Positions 29,737-37,253 of a stretch of DNA of 64,000 nt are shown here, piece by piece. The notes under the pieces were generated by a model. That model was not told the DNA's origin, did not search any database, and saw only the letters and a list, made by a program, of their open reading frames with translations. Origin of the DNA: Actibacterium sp. (GTDB lineage Bacteria; Pseudomonadota; Alphaproteobacteria; Rhodobacterales; Rhodobacteraceae). The translations under genes were made by a program, and so were the position numbers. How positions within the stretch are numbered: the first letter of the stretch is position 1; every line of letters starts with the position of its first letter. Location: contig JADQCB010000034.1 of the NCBI GenBank assembly GCA_016278325.1, positions 105,052 through 169,051 on the forward strand, read 5' to 3'.

Positions 29737-31170
29737 ATGTCCAGGCCCTTTGACAGCTTTGTAATCTTTGCAGAAATGCGGACCGGCTCCAACTTCCTGG
29801 AGGCAAACCTCAACGAGATTCCGGGCGTGGTATGTCACGGCGAGGCGTTCAATCCGCATTTCATCGGCCAGAAGAACCGGGATCGGTCGTTGGGGGTGAC
29901 GATGGCCCAGCGTGCTGCCGATCCGCTGCGCCTTGTTGCTGCAATGAAGGCAGAGCCCGGGGTGTTGCCAGGCTTCCGCTTTTTCCATGACCACGATCCG
30001 CGGGTTCTGGATCATGTCCTGGCCGATAGGCGCTGTGCCAAGGTGGTGCTGACACGCAATCCCGTGGACAGCTATGTGTCGCGCAAGATCGCCGCCGAGA
30101 CCGGCCAGTGGAAGCTGACCGACATGAAACACCAGCGCAGCGCGCGGGTCCGGTTCGATGCGGCCGAGTTCGAGGCGCATCTGACGCAATTGCAGCAGTT
30201 CCAGCAGACCCTGTTGCATGCGCTGCAATCGAGCGGTCAGACGGCCTTCTACCTGTCCTACGAGGATGTCGGCGATTTGCAGGTTCTGAACGGGCTGGTT
30301 CGGTTCCTGGGTGTCGAGGGCCGGCTCGAATCGGTTTCGGGCAAGCTCAAGAAGCAGAATCCGGCGCCCCTGTCCGAAAAGGTGTCGAATTTCGACGAAA
30401 TGGTTGCGGCGCTTTCGCGGCTGGATCGCTTCGATCTGACCCGCACCCCGAATTTCGAACCGCGCAAGGGCCCGATGGTGCCGGGGTATGTTGCCGCCGC
30501 CCGGGCGCCGCTTCTGTTCATGCCCATCAAGGGCGGTCCGGTAGCGCGGGTCGAGGGGTGGATGGCCGCCCTCGACGCGGTCGATCGGGACGCGTTGCAG
30601 CGCAATTTCAACCAGAAATCCCTGCGCCAGTGGAAACGCGGCCATCCCGGCCATCGCAGTTTCACCGTTGTCACCCACCCGCTGGAACGGGCGCATGATG
30701 TGTTCTGGACGCGAATCCTGCCGGTCTCCGGGCCGAATGCGATGCCCACCTTGCGCGAAACCTTGCGCCGCGATTACCGGGTTCCCCTGCCGGAAGAGGG
30801 TCCGGGGCCCGGTTATGGCCGCGACCAGCACCGTGTGGGGTTTCTGGCCTTTCTGGAGTTCCTGAAGGGCAATCTTGGCGGGCAGACCGGGATCCGGGTC
30901 GATCAGGCCTGGGCTTCGCAATCGACGCTGTTGCAGGGAATGGCGCAGTTCGCGTTGCCCGACATGGTGCTGCGGGCCGAACGGCTGGTCGAGGATCTGG
31001 CGATGCTGTCGGCACAGATCGGGCGGCACGCCCTTGCGCCCTCGGGCACGACCGCCGAGCATCCCGTGCCGCTGTCGGACATCCATGACGACGCGCTGGA
31101 GGCCGCGGCCCGCGACGCCTATCACCGCGACTACCTGATGTTCGGGTATCGCGCCTGGCGCGGGGCGTAA
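29737..31170 (+). CDS. NodH-like sulfotransferase with two sulfotransferase-like halves
   Basis: A 477-aa protein. The N-terminal half (1-240) has the PAPS 5'-phosphosulfate loop EMRTGSNFLE at 13-22 and the 3'-phosphate motif LTRNPVDSYVSRK at 105-117, as in NodH and trehalose sulfotransferases of the Stf0 type. The second half (about 250-470) has PIKGG near 260 and VVTHPLERAHDVFW near 311-324, resembling a degenerate second family of sulfotransferases. It probably moves sulfate from PAPS to a sugar of the glycan made by its neighbours; CysQ in the same cluster would clear the PAP formed. Confidence 0.8.
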   Translation: MSRPFDSFVIFAEMRTGSNFLEANLNEIPGVVCHGEAFNPHFIGQKNRDRSLGVTMAQRAADPLRLVAAMKAEPGVLPGFRFFHDHDPRVLDHVLADRRCAKVVLTRNPVDSYVSRKIAAETGQWKLTDMKHQRSARVRFDAAEFEAHLTQLQQFQQTLLHALQSSGQTAFYLSYEDVGDLQVLNGLVRFLGVEGRLESVSGKLKKQNPAPLSEKVSNFDEMVAALSRLDRFDLTRTPNFEPRKGPMVPGYVAAARAPLLFMPIKGGPVARVEGWMAALDAVDRDALQRNFNQKSLRQWKRGHPGHRSFTVVTHPLERAHDVFWTRILPVSGPNAMPTLRETLRRDYRVPLPEEGPGPGYGRDQHRVGFLAFLEFLKGNLGGQTGIRVDQAWASQSTLLQGMAQFALPDMVLRAERLVEDLAMLSAQIGRHALAPSGTTAEHPVPLSDIHDDALEAAARDAYHRDYLMFGYRAWRGA

Positions 31171-31192
31171 CCCGGGCTCAGGCGGCCCGGGT
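31170..31192. other. stem-loop between convergent sulfotransferase and ptsN ends
   Basis: Perfect arms ACCCGGGC and GCCCGGGT with a 7-base loop span the sulfotransferase stop and the last codons of ptsN. There is no U-run on either strand; it may act as a bidirectional 3' end. Confidence 0.5.
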
Positions 31193-31642
31193 CACCGGCG
31201 ACTCGGTCAGAACCGCGTGCAGCGCGGCCGGATCGTCATTGGCGCGCAGCTTGTCGCAGATCGACCCGTTGCGCAATGTGCGCGAGACCAGCGCCAATGC
31301 CTTGAGATGATCGACCCCTGAATCGCGGGGTGCGAAGAGCGCGAAAACCAGGTCCACCGGTTGGCGATCGACCGAGTCGAAATCTATCGGTTTTTCCAGT
31401 CGCATGAACGCGCCCAGCACCTGGTCGATCCCGTCGAGCCGCGCATGCGGCAGGGCGACGCCCTGGCCGACGCCGGTCGGGCCCAGGCTCTCACGCTCCT
31501 GCAAGGCATCCACCACGTCGGACGCGTTCAGGCCATAGGCCCCCGCGGCGATGTCGCCGAGATCCTGGAACAGGCGTTTCTTGCTCGAAAGTGTGCCAAG
31601 AACCCGGACAGCGCCGGGGTCGAGAATGTCGGAAAGTTCCAT
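31178..31642 (-). CDS. ptsN: PTS IIA-like nitrogen-regulatory protein PtsN (EIIA-Ntr)
   Basis: A 154-aa cytoplasmic phospho-acceptor of the nitrogen PTS. The phosphorylated His is seen in GVALPHARLDG at residue 66. In Proteobacteria it links nitrogen and carbon state to potassium transport and envelope control rather than sugar uptake. It follows hpf after 48 bases, in the order known from many proteobacterial lpt-hpf-ptsN clusters, and is the last gene of the run. The HPr partner is not in the window. Confidence 0.94.
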   Translation of the reverse strand: MELSDILDPGAVRVLGTLSSKKRLFQDLGDIAAGAYGLNASDVVDALQERESLGPTGVGQGVALPHARLDGIDQVLGAFMRLEKPIDFDSVDRQPVDLVFALFAPRDSGVDHLKALALVSRTLRNGSICDKLRANDDPAALHAVLTESPVTRAA

Positions 31643-31690
31643 TAATTCACTGCTGCCTGCCGCTTCTCGTGCGGGCTTTTCATCCTGTGC

Positions 31691-32254
31691 TCAGGGGTCA
31701 ATCCAGCCGACATTGCCGTCTTCGCGGCGATGGACAACATTCACCCCGCCGGTTTTCTCGTTCCGGAAGACCAGAAGCGGTGCCCCAGACAGTTCCATTT
31801 GCATCACCGCCTCGCCGACCGATATCGAAGGAACCTTCGTTTCCATCTCGGCGATGATGATCGGCTGAAGGCTTTCCGGCTCCGAATCTTCGCCCTCTTC
31901 CGCGTTGGCGAGGATATAAGAGGAACCGCCAGTCAGTTCAACCGGCTGTGAACGGGCCTTGTGATGGTCCTTCAGCCGACGCTTGTAGCGGCGCAACTGC
32001 TTTTCCATCTTGTCGCGGCAGCCGTCGAATGCGGCATAGATCTCGGCCGCGCGGTTGCTGGCCTGGGCCGTCAGCCCCGTGGACAGATGCACCGTCGCCT
32101 CGCAAACGAATTCGTGGCCGCTGCGCGAGAAGATGACATTGGCGTCGGTCGGTCGCCCGGCGTATTTGGCGACCACCTCGTCCAGCTCTTGCTTGACATG
32201 GGTCTGCAGCGCCTCACCGATGTCGATCTGTTTGCCGGTGATCTGATAGAGCAT
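31691..32254 (-). CDS. hpf: ribosome hibernation-promoting factor, long form
   Basis: A 187-aa protein: an S30AE/YfiA domain (1-105) that binds the decoding centre, then a linker and a C-terminal dimerisation domain (about 130-187, with PIIIAEMETKVPSISVGEAVMQM, abbreviated PSISVGEAVMQME). Long HPF alone forms inactive 100S ribosome dimers in stationary phase, without RMF. The start has GGAGGCAGCC before it. A 254-base gap separates it from lptB, where other Proteobacteria carry rpoN; so it likely has its own promoter. Confidence 0.95.
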   Translation of the reverse strand: MLYQITGKQIDIGEALQTHVKQELDEVVAKYAGRPTDANVIFSRSGHEFVCEATVHLSTGLTAQASNRAAEIYAAFDGCRDKMEKQLRRYKRRLKDHHKARSQPVELTGGSSYILANAEEGEDSEPESLQPIIIAEMETKVPSISVGEAVMQMELSGAPLLVFRNEKTGGVNVVHRREDGNVGWIDP

Positions 32255-32470
32255 AAGGCTGCCTCCTCTGTTTTTCGGGACATGGGTGATGTCCGACGCG
32301 TCCGCAAGACCGGTGCCGGGGCGGAAATGCCCGGGGCACGGCTATTAGCCGCATATGTCTGAAAGGTGAAGACCCGGTTCATCATCTTGTCATTTGGCGA
32401 CAGTTCCACGACTCGTGTCAATGTTTTCACACCGATCCGTTCGGGTGATCGCGCGATCTTGCGCGGTCGC

Positions 32471-32492
32471 GAAAGACCCCCTCCGGGGGCCT
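32471..32492 (-). terminator. possible intrinsic terminator after lptB
   Basis: On the minus strand an 8-pair stem (AGGCCCCC with GGGGGTCT, one G-U pair, 3-base loop) runs into a short TTTC. The U-tract is weak. It lies 16 bases past the lptB stop and would split lpt genes from hpf-ptsN. Confidence 0.45.
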
Positions 32493-32508
32493 GTCCGGGC
32501 GGTGGCGT

Positions 32509-33270
32509 TCAATGGATGCGAAAGCTCTGGCCGAGATAGACGCGGCGCACGTTTTCGTCCTGAACGACCTCGGCGGCGGTGCCGCTCATCAGGACGTGCC
32601 CGTCATGCAGGATATAGGCGCGATCGACGATCTCCAGCGTTTCGCGGACGTTGTGATCGGTGATCAGCACGCCGATGCCGCGCGTCCTGAGGTCCGACAC
32701 CAGGTGACGGATCTCGCCCACGGCAATCGGGTCGACCCCGGCAAAGGGTTCGTCCAGCAGCAGGTATTTCGGGTTCGCGGCCAGGCAACGGGCGATTTCG
32801 ACCCGGCGCCGCTCTCCGCCCGAAAGCGCAAGCGCAGAGGCACGCCGCAGGTGGCCGATGGCGAATTCGGACAGAAGTTCCTCCAGCCGTTCGCGTCGCG
32901 TATGCGGATCCTTTTCCGAGATTTCGAGGATCGCCAGGATGTTGTCCTCGACATTCAGGCCGCGGAAGATGCTGACCTCCTGGGGCAGATACCCGATCCC
33001 CAGCTTGGCGCGCCGATACATCGGAAGGTTGGTCACGTCGCGGCCGTCTATGACCACGGTTCCACCATCGGGCACGATCAATCCGGCGATGTTGTAGAAA
33101 CAGGTCGTCTTGCCCGACCCGTTCGGCCCCAGCAGCGCGACGACCTCGCCGCGGCCGAGCTCCAGGCTGACATCGCGGATCACCGGCCTGCGGCGATAGC
33201 TTTTCATCAGGTGCGAGACCCTGAGCCCGACATCGCCGCCGGCAATCTCCAGGTCCGGCTGGCCGCTCAT
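32509..33270 (-). CDS. lptB: LPS export ABC transporter ATP-binding protein
   Basis: A 253-aa ATPase that powers extraction of LPS from the inner membrane by LptFG-LptC. Walker A GPNGSGKTT lies at 48-56, signature LSGGERRR, Walker B YLLLDEPFAGVDP; YLPQEVSIF in the Q-loop region is typical of LptB. The start overlaps the lptA stop by ATGA. The gene order kdsD-lptC-lptA-lptB is the conserved one, so the assignment is firm; the membrane parts lptF and lptG are elsewhere. Confidence 0.96.
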   Translation of the reverse strand: MSGQPDLEIAGGDVGLRVSHLMKSYRRRPVIRDVSLELGRGEVVALLGPNGSGKTTCFYNIAGLIVPDGGTVVIDGRDVTNLPMYRRAKLGIGYLPQEVSIFRGLNVEDNILAILEISEKDPHTRRERLEELLSEFAIGHLRRASALALSGGERRRVEIARCLAANPKYLLLDEPFAGVDPIAVGEIRHLVSDLRTRGIGVLITDHNVRETLEIVDRAYILHDGHVLMSGTAAEVVQDENVRRVYLGQSFRIH

Positions 33271-33776
33271 TGCGCGGCGGACCCGGGCTGGAAGATGGTC
33301 TTGACCTGGCCCTGCATCGTGCCGGTGCCGCTTTGCAGATCGACGACCAGGCGTTCGCCCGACAGCGCGTTCTGTCCCTGGGTCAGCACGACGCCGCCGG
33401 TCATGACGATATTGCCGCTGTCGATCGTATAGACGGCCTTCTGCGCCTCGGCCGCTTCGCCGCCGCTCAGAAGCACGACATTGCCGGTCGCCAGCAGGCG
33501 CGCGATCCGCCCGGTCTGAATGCCGTTCTCGGCGCCGTATTCAACCGCGACCCTGTCCGCGGAAAGCCGCATCTCGCCCTGGCCGACACGCACGTTGCCG
33601 GTGAACACGGCGGTCCCGGCGGCCTGGTCGAGGCGCAACTCGTCCGACGTGATCTCGACCGGAAGCGAGCTGTCCTGTTTCAGCCCGCCGAACGCGACCT
33701 CGGCGCCCTGCGCCAGGACCATCGGCGCAAGCAACATCAATAGCAGGGCAAGAAGCCCCGAGCGGATCGTGATCAC
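33267..33776 (-). CDS. lptA: LPS transport periplasmic protein LptA
   Basis: A 169-aa periplasmic protein with a signal peptide (1-22, ending VLAQG) and an OstA/LptA beta-jellyroll region with the repeating pattern YTIDSGNIVMTGGVVLTQG. It forms the bridge carrying LPS from LptC to LptD. The start is GTG 33776, overlapping the lptC stop as GTGA; no in-frame ATG gives an intact signal peptide. It is coupled to lptB downstream. Confidence 0.93.
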   Translation of the reverse strand: MITIRSGLLALLLMLLAPMVLAQGAEVAFGGLKQDSSLPVEITSDELRLDQAAGTAVFTGNVRVGQGEMRLSADRVAVEYGAENGIQTGRIARLLATGNVVLLSGGEAAEAQKAVYTIDSGNIVMTGGVVLTQGQNALSGERLVVDLQSGTGTMQGQVKTIFQPGSAAQ

Positions 33777-34396
33777 CGTTCATCCCCCTTGGTTCCGGGA
33801 CGATATACCAATTTCACGCCCCCTTTGAAAACCAGAACGTAATGGCCCCGGTTTTCTTCGCCTTCCGTGATTTCCATGCCCCCGGCGGTCAGATCGCCCA
33901 GGGGGCCTGAGGCGCGTACACCGTCCTCGGCCACGACCCGTGTCGTCGACAAGGCGGTGGTCACGCTTTCCGTGACCATCCGGTAGCCGGCGGAGGTCCG
34001 CAGCGTGACCCCGCCCGACAGGCGTGCCTGGTCGGCACCGGGATCGACCACGCCGCGGTCCGAGGTGATCTCGGCATGGGTGCCGTCGGGAAATTCCAAC
34101 CGGGCGACCAGGGCATCCGCGCTGGCCTTGTCGGGGGTGTCGGGGCTTGGCTGCGCCTTGCTGGCCTTGACCGAAATCGCCGTGCCATCGGCGGTAACGC
34201 CGGTGTAATGCGGCGCCGTGATCCGCTGTTCGCGCGCCAGCTTTTGCAAATCCTCTTGCGCTTGCGGCACCGAACCGGTGGGGTCGATCCGGCGTGAGAT
34301 CAGGAACAGGGTCGACAGCAACACGACCGCGGCCAGCGGCAGCACGATCTTGGCCAGGGCGATGAACCGGGAATATGCCTTGTCGAAGGCGGCCAT
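33773..34396 (-). CDS. lptC: LPS export protein LptC
   Basis: A 207-aa bitopic protein: a cytoplasmic stub, one transmembrane helix (about 14-35, IVLPLAAVVLLSTLFLI), then a periplasmic LptC domain. It receives LPS from LptBFG and passes it to LptA. ATG 34396 is preferred over a 23-codon in-frame extension because it directly follows the kdsD stop (4 bases) and gives the usual short N-terminus. It is coupled to lptA by a GTGA overlap. Confidence 0.92.
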   Translation of the reverse strand: MAAFDKAYSRFIALAKIVLPLAAVVLLSTLFLISRRIDPTGSVPQAQEDLQKLAREQRITAPHYTGVTADGTAISVKASKAQPSPDTPDKASADALVARLEFPDGTHAEITSDRGVVDPGADQARLSGGVTLRTSAGYRMVTESVTTALSTTRVVAEDGVRASGPLGDLTAGGMEITEGEENRGHYVLVFKGGVKLVYRPGTKGDER

Positions 34397-34400
34397 GGGA

Positions 34401-35366
34401 TCAGGCCACGCCGGCCCGCAGGCAGTCGTGAATGTGAATGATCCCCTGCGCCTGGCCGTCGCCATCGGGGGCGACCGCGAAAAGACAGGTCACCTTGCGC
34501 GCGTTCATCAGCGCCAGCGCCTCTTCGGCCAGGGCATCCGGGGCGATGGTCAGCGGATCGCGTGTCATCACCTCGCCGGCGGTGTGCTCCAGCAACCCGC
34601 GCATGTGCCGGCGCAGGTCGCCATCGGTGACGATGCCGACCAGCCGGCCGGCGGCATTGGCGACACCCACCACGCCAAAGGTTTTCTGGCTCATGGTCAG
34701 CAGGGCATCGCTCATTTTCGTGTCAATGGTGACGACCGGCAATTCGTCGGGGCCGTGCATCAGGTCGGCCACCTTTGCCAGCCGCGCGCCCAGCTTGCCG
34801 CCGGGGTGGAAATCGCGGAAATGTTCGGGGGTAAAGCGGCGATGCTCCATCAGCGCGATGGCCAGCGCGTCGCCCAGCGCCAGCGTCATGGTCGTCGAGG
34901 TGGTGGGAACAATCCCCGTTTCGCAGGCCTCGGGCGCGGGGGGCAGCAGAATCGAAACGTCGGATTCGCGCAGCAATGTCGATCCGGGCCGCCCGGCGAC
35001 CCCGATCAACGGGATCGAGAACCGCCGCGTATAGGCGATCAGATCGGCCAGTTCCGGGGTCTCGCCCGAGTTCGACAAGAGCAACGCGACATCGCCGCGG
35101 GTCAGCATCCCCAGATCGCCGTGGCTGGCCTCGGCGGGGTGGACGAAATGCGCCGGCGTTCCGGTCGAGGCCAGGGTCGCGGCGATCTTGCGCGCGATAT
35201 GGCCCGATTTTCCCATGCCGGACAGGATGATCCGGCCCGGTGCCTTGAGGATCATCGCGACCGCTGCCGCGAAGTCGCCGTCGAGCGACCCGGCCAGAAG
35301 GGTCAGGGCCTCGGCTTCGCGGGTGATGACCCGTTGACCGGTCTGAAGGAAGGTCGTCTTGTCCAT
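34401..35366 (-). CDS. kdsD: D-arabinose 5-phosphate isomerase (KdsD/KpsF)
   Basis: A 321-aa enzyme converting D-ribulose 5-phosphate to D-arabinose 5-phosphate, the first step of Kdo synthesis. An N-terminal SIS domain (about 40-175) has LSGMGKSGHIA and LLLSNSGET; two CBS domains follow (about 205-320). Start ATG 35366 lies 5 bases after the rnd stop; the open frame 59 codons further upstream is antisense-like sequence inside rnd. It supplies Kdo for LPS and for the CMP-Kdo-type enzyme encoded at 21650. Confidence 0.95.
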   Translation of the reverse strand: MDKTTFLQTGQRVITREAEALTLLAGSLDGDFAAAVAMILKAPGRIILSGMGKSGHIARKIAATLASTGTPAHFVHPAEASHGDLGMLTRGDVALLLSNSGETPELADLIAYTRRFSIPLIGVAGRPGSTLLRESDVSILLPPAPEACETGIVPTTSTTMTLALGDALAIALMEHRRFTPEHFRDFHPGGKLGARLAKVADLMHGPDELPVVTIDTKMSDALLTMSQKTFGVVGVANAAGRLVGIVTDGDLRRHMRGLLEHTAGEVMTRDPLTIAPDALAEEALALMNARKVTCLFAVAPDGDGQAQGIIHIHDCLRAGVA

Positions 35367-35370
35367 GCGT

Positions 35371-35982
35371 CTAATGTGCGAATATGTCGATCTCGGGCCA
35401 GCCGGCCAGATCGAGCTGTGCCCGCGCGGGCAGGAAATCGAAACAGGCCTCGGCCAGCGCGGTGCGGCCCTCGCGCGCCAGGCGGGCATCCAGCGCCTGT
35501 TTGAGCTCGTGGAGATGCAGCACATCCGAGGCGGCATAGGCAAGCTGCGCCTCGGTCAGGTTTTCGGCGCCCCAGTCGCTCATCTGCTGCTGCTTGGAAA
35601 TGTCGATCCCCAGAAGCTCCTGCAACAGGAATTTCAGACCGTGCCGGTCGGTATAGGTCCGCACGAGCTTCGAGGCGATCTTGGTGCAATAGACCGGCGC
35701 CGCCAGGGCGCCGAAGGCATTGTACATTGCGGCAATGTCGAACCGGCCGAAATGGAACAGCTTGAGCACGCGCGGATCGACCAGCATCCGGGCCAGGTTG
35801 GGTGCCGCGCGCTGATCCTTGTCGATCTGCACCAGATGCGCGTTGCCGTCACCGCCGGACATCTGCACCACGCACAAGCGGTCGCGATGCGGGTTGAGCC
35901 CCATCGTCTCGCAGTCGATGGCAACCACCGGACCGAGATCCAGATCGGCGGGAATATCGTTCTTGTATAGTGTATTCGCCAT
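35371..35982 (-). CDS. rnd: short ribonuclease D-type 3'-5' exonuclease
   Basis: A 203-aa DEDDy exonuclease: DCE at residues 23-25 (Exo I), the middle Asp in FHFGRFDIA, and YAASDVLHL (Exo III Tyr and Asp) near 168-176. It is half the length of Escherichia coli RNase D because the HRDC RNA-binding domains are missing, as is common in Alphaproteobacteria. It probably trims tRNA or other structured RNA 3' ends. It heads the rnd-kdsD-lptCAB run; its promoter lies in the 259-base divergent gap before the nitronate monooxygenase. Confidence 0.9.
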   Translation of the reverse strand: MANTLYKNDIPADLDLGPVVAIDCETMGLNPHRDRLCVVQMSGGDGNAHLVQIDKDQRAAPNLARMLVDPRVLKLFHFGRFDIAAMYNAFGALAAPVYCTKIASKLVRTYTDRHGLKFLLQELLGIDISKQQQMSDWGAENLTEAQLAYAASDVLHLHELKQALDARLAREGRTALAEACFDFLPARAQLDLAGWPEIDIFAH

Positions 35983-36241
35983 GTCGTCCCCGCGCTTGGA
36001 AATGGATGTTCGGGCCAGTCGGTTCGACGCACCGCGCGATGCGCGTTCCGGCGGCCGGGACCGGGCTTATCGCTACAGGATTTGTCCGGGCGACAAAAGC
36101 CCGGAATTCGGGGCCGCCGGCGCCCACGGGCTTTGACATGGCCTCCGACAGGCGCCAAGAAAGCACGGGTGGCCCGAGCGGCGGGATGGCCCGCCGGGTC
36201 CTTTCGGGGTCAGGGATCCTTCGGCCGGATGGATGCGAGAC

Positions 36242-37183
36242 ATGACGATACCCAGCGCCTTGCGCGAAAACCTCGGCCTGCCGGCGATCGCGGCGCCGAT
36301 GTTCCTGGCCTCGGGGCCGGACCTGGTGGTCGAAACCTGCAAGGCGGGGATGATCGGTGCCTTTCCCGCGCTCAACCCGCGCTCGACCGCGGGGTTGGAG
36401 GAATGGCTGTCCGAGATCGGCGCGCGCCTGGCGGGAACCGCCCCGGCCGCACATGCGGTGAACCTGATCGTGCATCGGTCGAACCCGCGGCTGGAGGCGG
36501 ACCTGGAGGTTGTCGTGCGCAAGCGCGTGCCGCTGGTCATCACATCGCTGGGCGCGGTGCCCGACGTGGTGAGGGCGGTTCACGCCTATGGCGGCTGCGT
36601 GTTCCACGACGTCATCAACCGCCGCCATGCCGAAAAGGCGGCCGAGGCCGGGGTCGATGGCATCATCGGTGTCGCGGCCGGGGCCGGGGGCCATGCCGGC
36701 GACCGATCCCCCTTCGCCCTGTTGCAGGAAATCCGCGAGGTCTTTGACGGTTGCGTTGTCCTTGCCGGCGCCATCGGGACCGGCCGGCAGATCGCCGCGG
36801 CGCGGGTGATGGGGGCCGACATGGCCTATCTGGGGACGCGCTTCCTGGCCACGCGCGAGGCCATGATCGCGCCTGCCTACAAGGACATGATCGTCGCGGC
36901 ACGGATGGCCGACATCGCCTATACCGACGCGGTGTCGGGGGTGAATGCCAATTTCCTGCGCCCCAGCATGGTGCAGGCGGGGCTGGATCCGGATAATCCG
37001 GAACCGCATGGGGGGCTGGACATGGAAAACGAGGCGAAAGCCTGGAAAACCGTCTGGTCGGCGGGCCATGGCGTCGGGGCGATAGGCGACCAGCCGCGCG
37101 CCGCCGATCTGGTTGCGGCGCTGAAGGCCGGCTATGCCGAGGCCGTGACCCTGGCCGCGTCGGACCCGTTCATCGCGCGGTGA
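36242..37183 (+). CDS. nitronate monooxygenase-like flavoprotein
   Basis: A 313-aa FMN TIM-barrel enzyme of the 2-nitropropane dioxygenase/NMO family. N-terminal APMFLASGPDLV, middle VAAGAGGHAGD and GTRFLATREA are the typical flavin-site motifs. Family members oxidise alkyl nitronates such as propionate-3-nitronate; some related enzymes act in fatty-acid or quinone metabolism, so the substrate is not certain. An ATG three codons upstream (36233) is an alternative start. It is divergent from rnd and convergent with the efflux operon. Confidence 0.87.
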   Translation: MTIPSALRENLGLPAIAAPMFLASGPDLVVETCKAGMIGAFPALNPRSTAGLEEWLSEIGARLAGTAPAAHAVNLIVHRSNPRLEADLEVVVRKRVPLVITSLGAVPDVVRAVHAYGGCVFHDVINRRHAEKAAEAGVDGIIGVAAGAGGHAGDRSPFALLQEIREVFDGCVVLAGAIGTGRQIAAARVMGADMAYLGTRFLATREAMIAPAYKDMIVAARMADIAYTDAVSGVNANFLRPSMVQAGLDPDNPEPHGGLDMENEAKAWKTVWSAGHGVGAIGDQPRAADLVAALKAGYAEAVTLAASDPFIAR

Positions 37184-37222
37184 CAGGGCACGAGAACGCG
37201 GGCCATCGGCACGAAAGGGTCC

Positions 37223-37239
37223 GGCGCGGCAACCGCGCC
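37223..37239. other. stem-loop between nitronate monooxygenase and RND gene ends
   Basis: GGCGCGG and CCGCGCC with a 3-base loop lie between two convergent genes, 40 bases past the monooxygenase stop and 15 bases past the RND stop. No U-run is present on either strand. Confidence 0.45.
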
Positions 37240-37253
37240 GCCCCGTCCGTATC

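Noticed and set aside
27925..31125. 1066-codon minus-strand open frame
   Set aside because: Opposite the GT14 and sulfotransferase genes, whose motifs and overlaps are convincing; no domain or ribosome site in the antisense frame.
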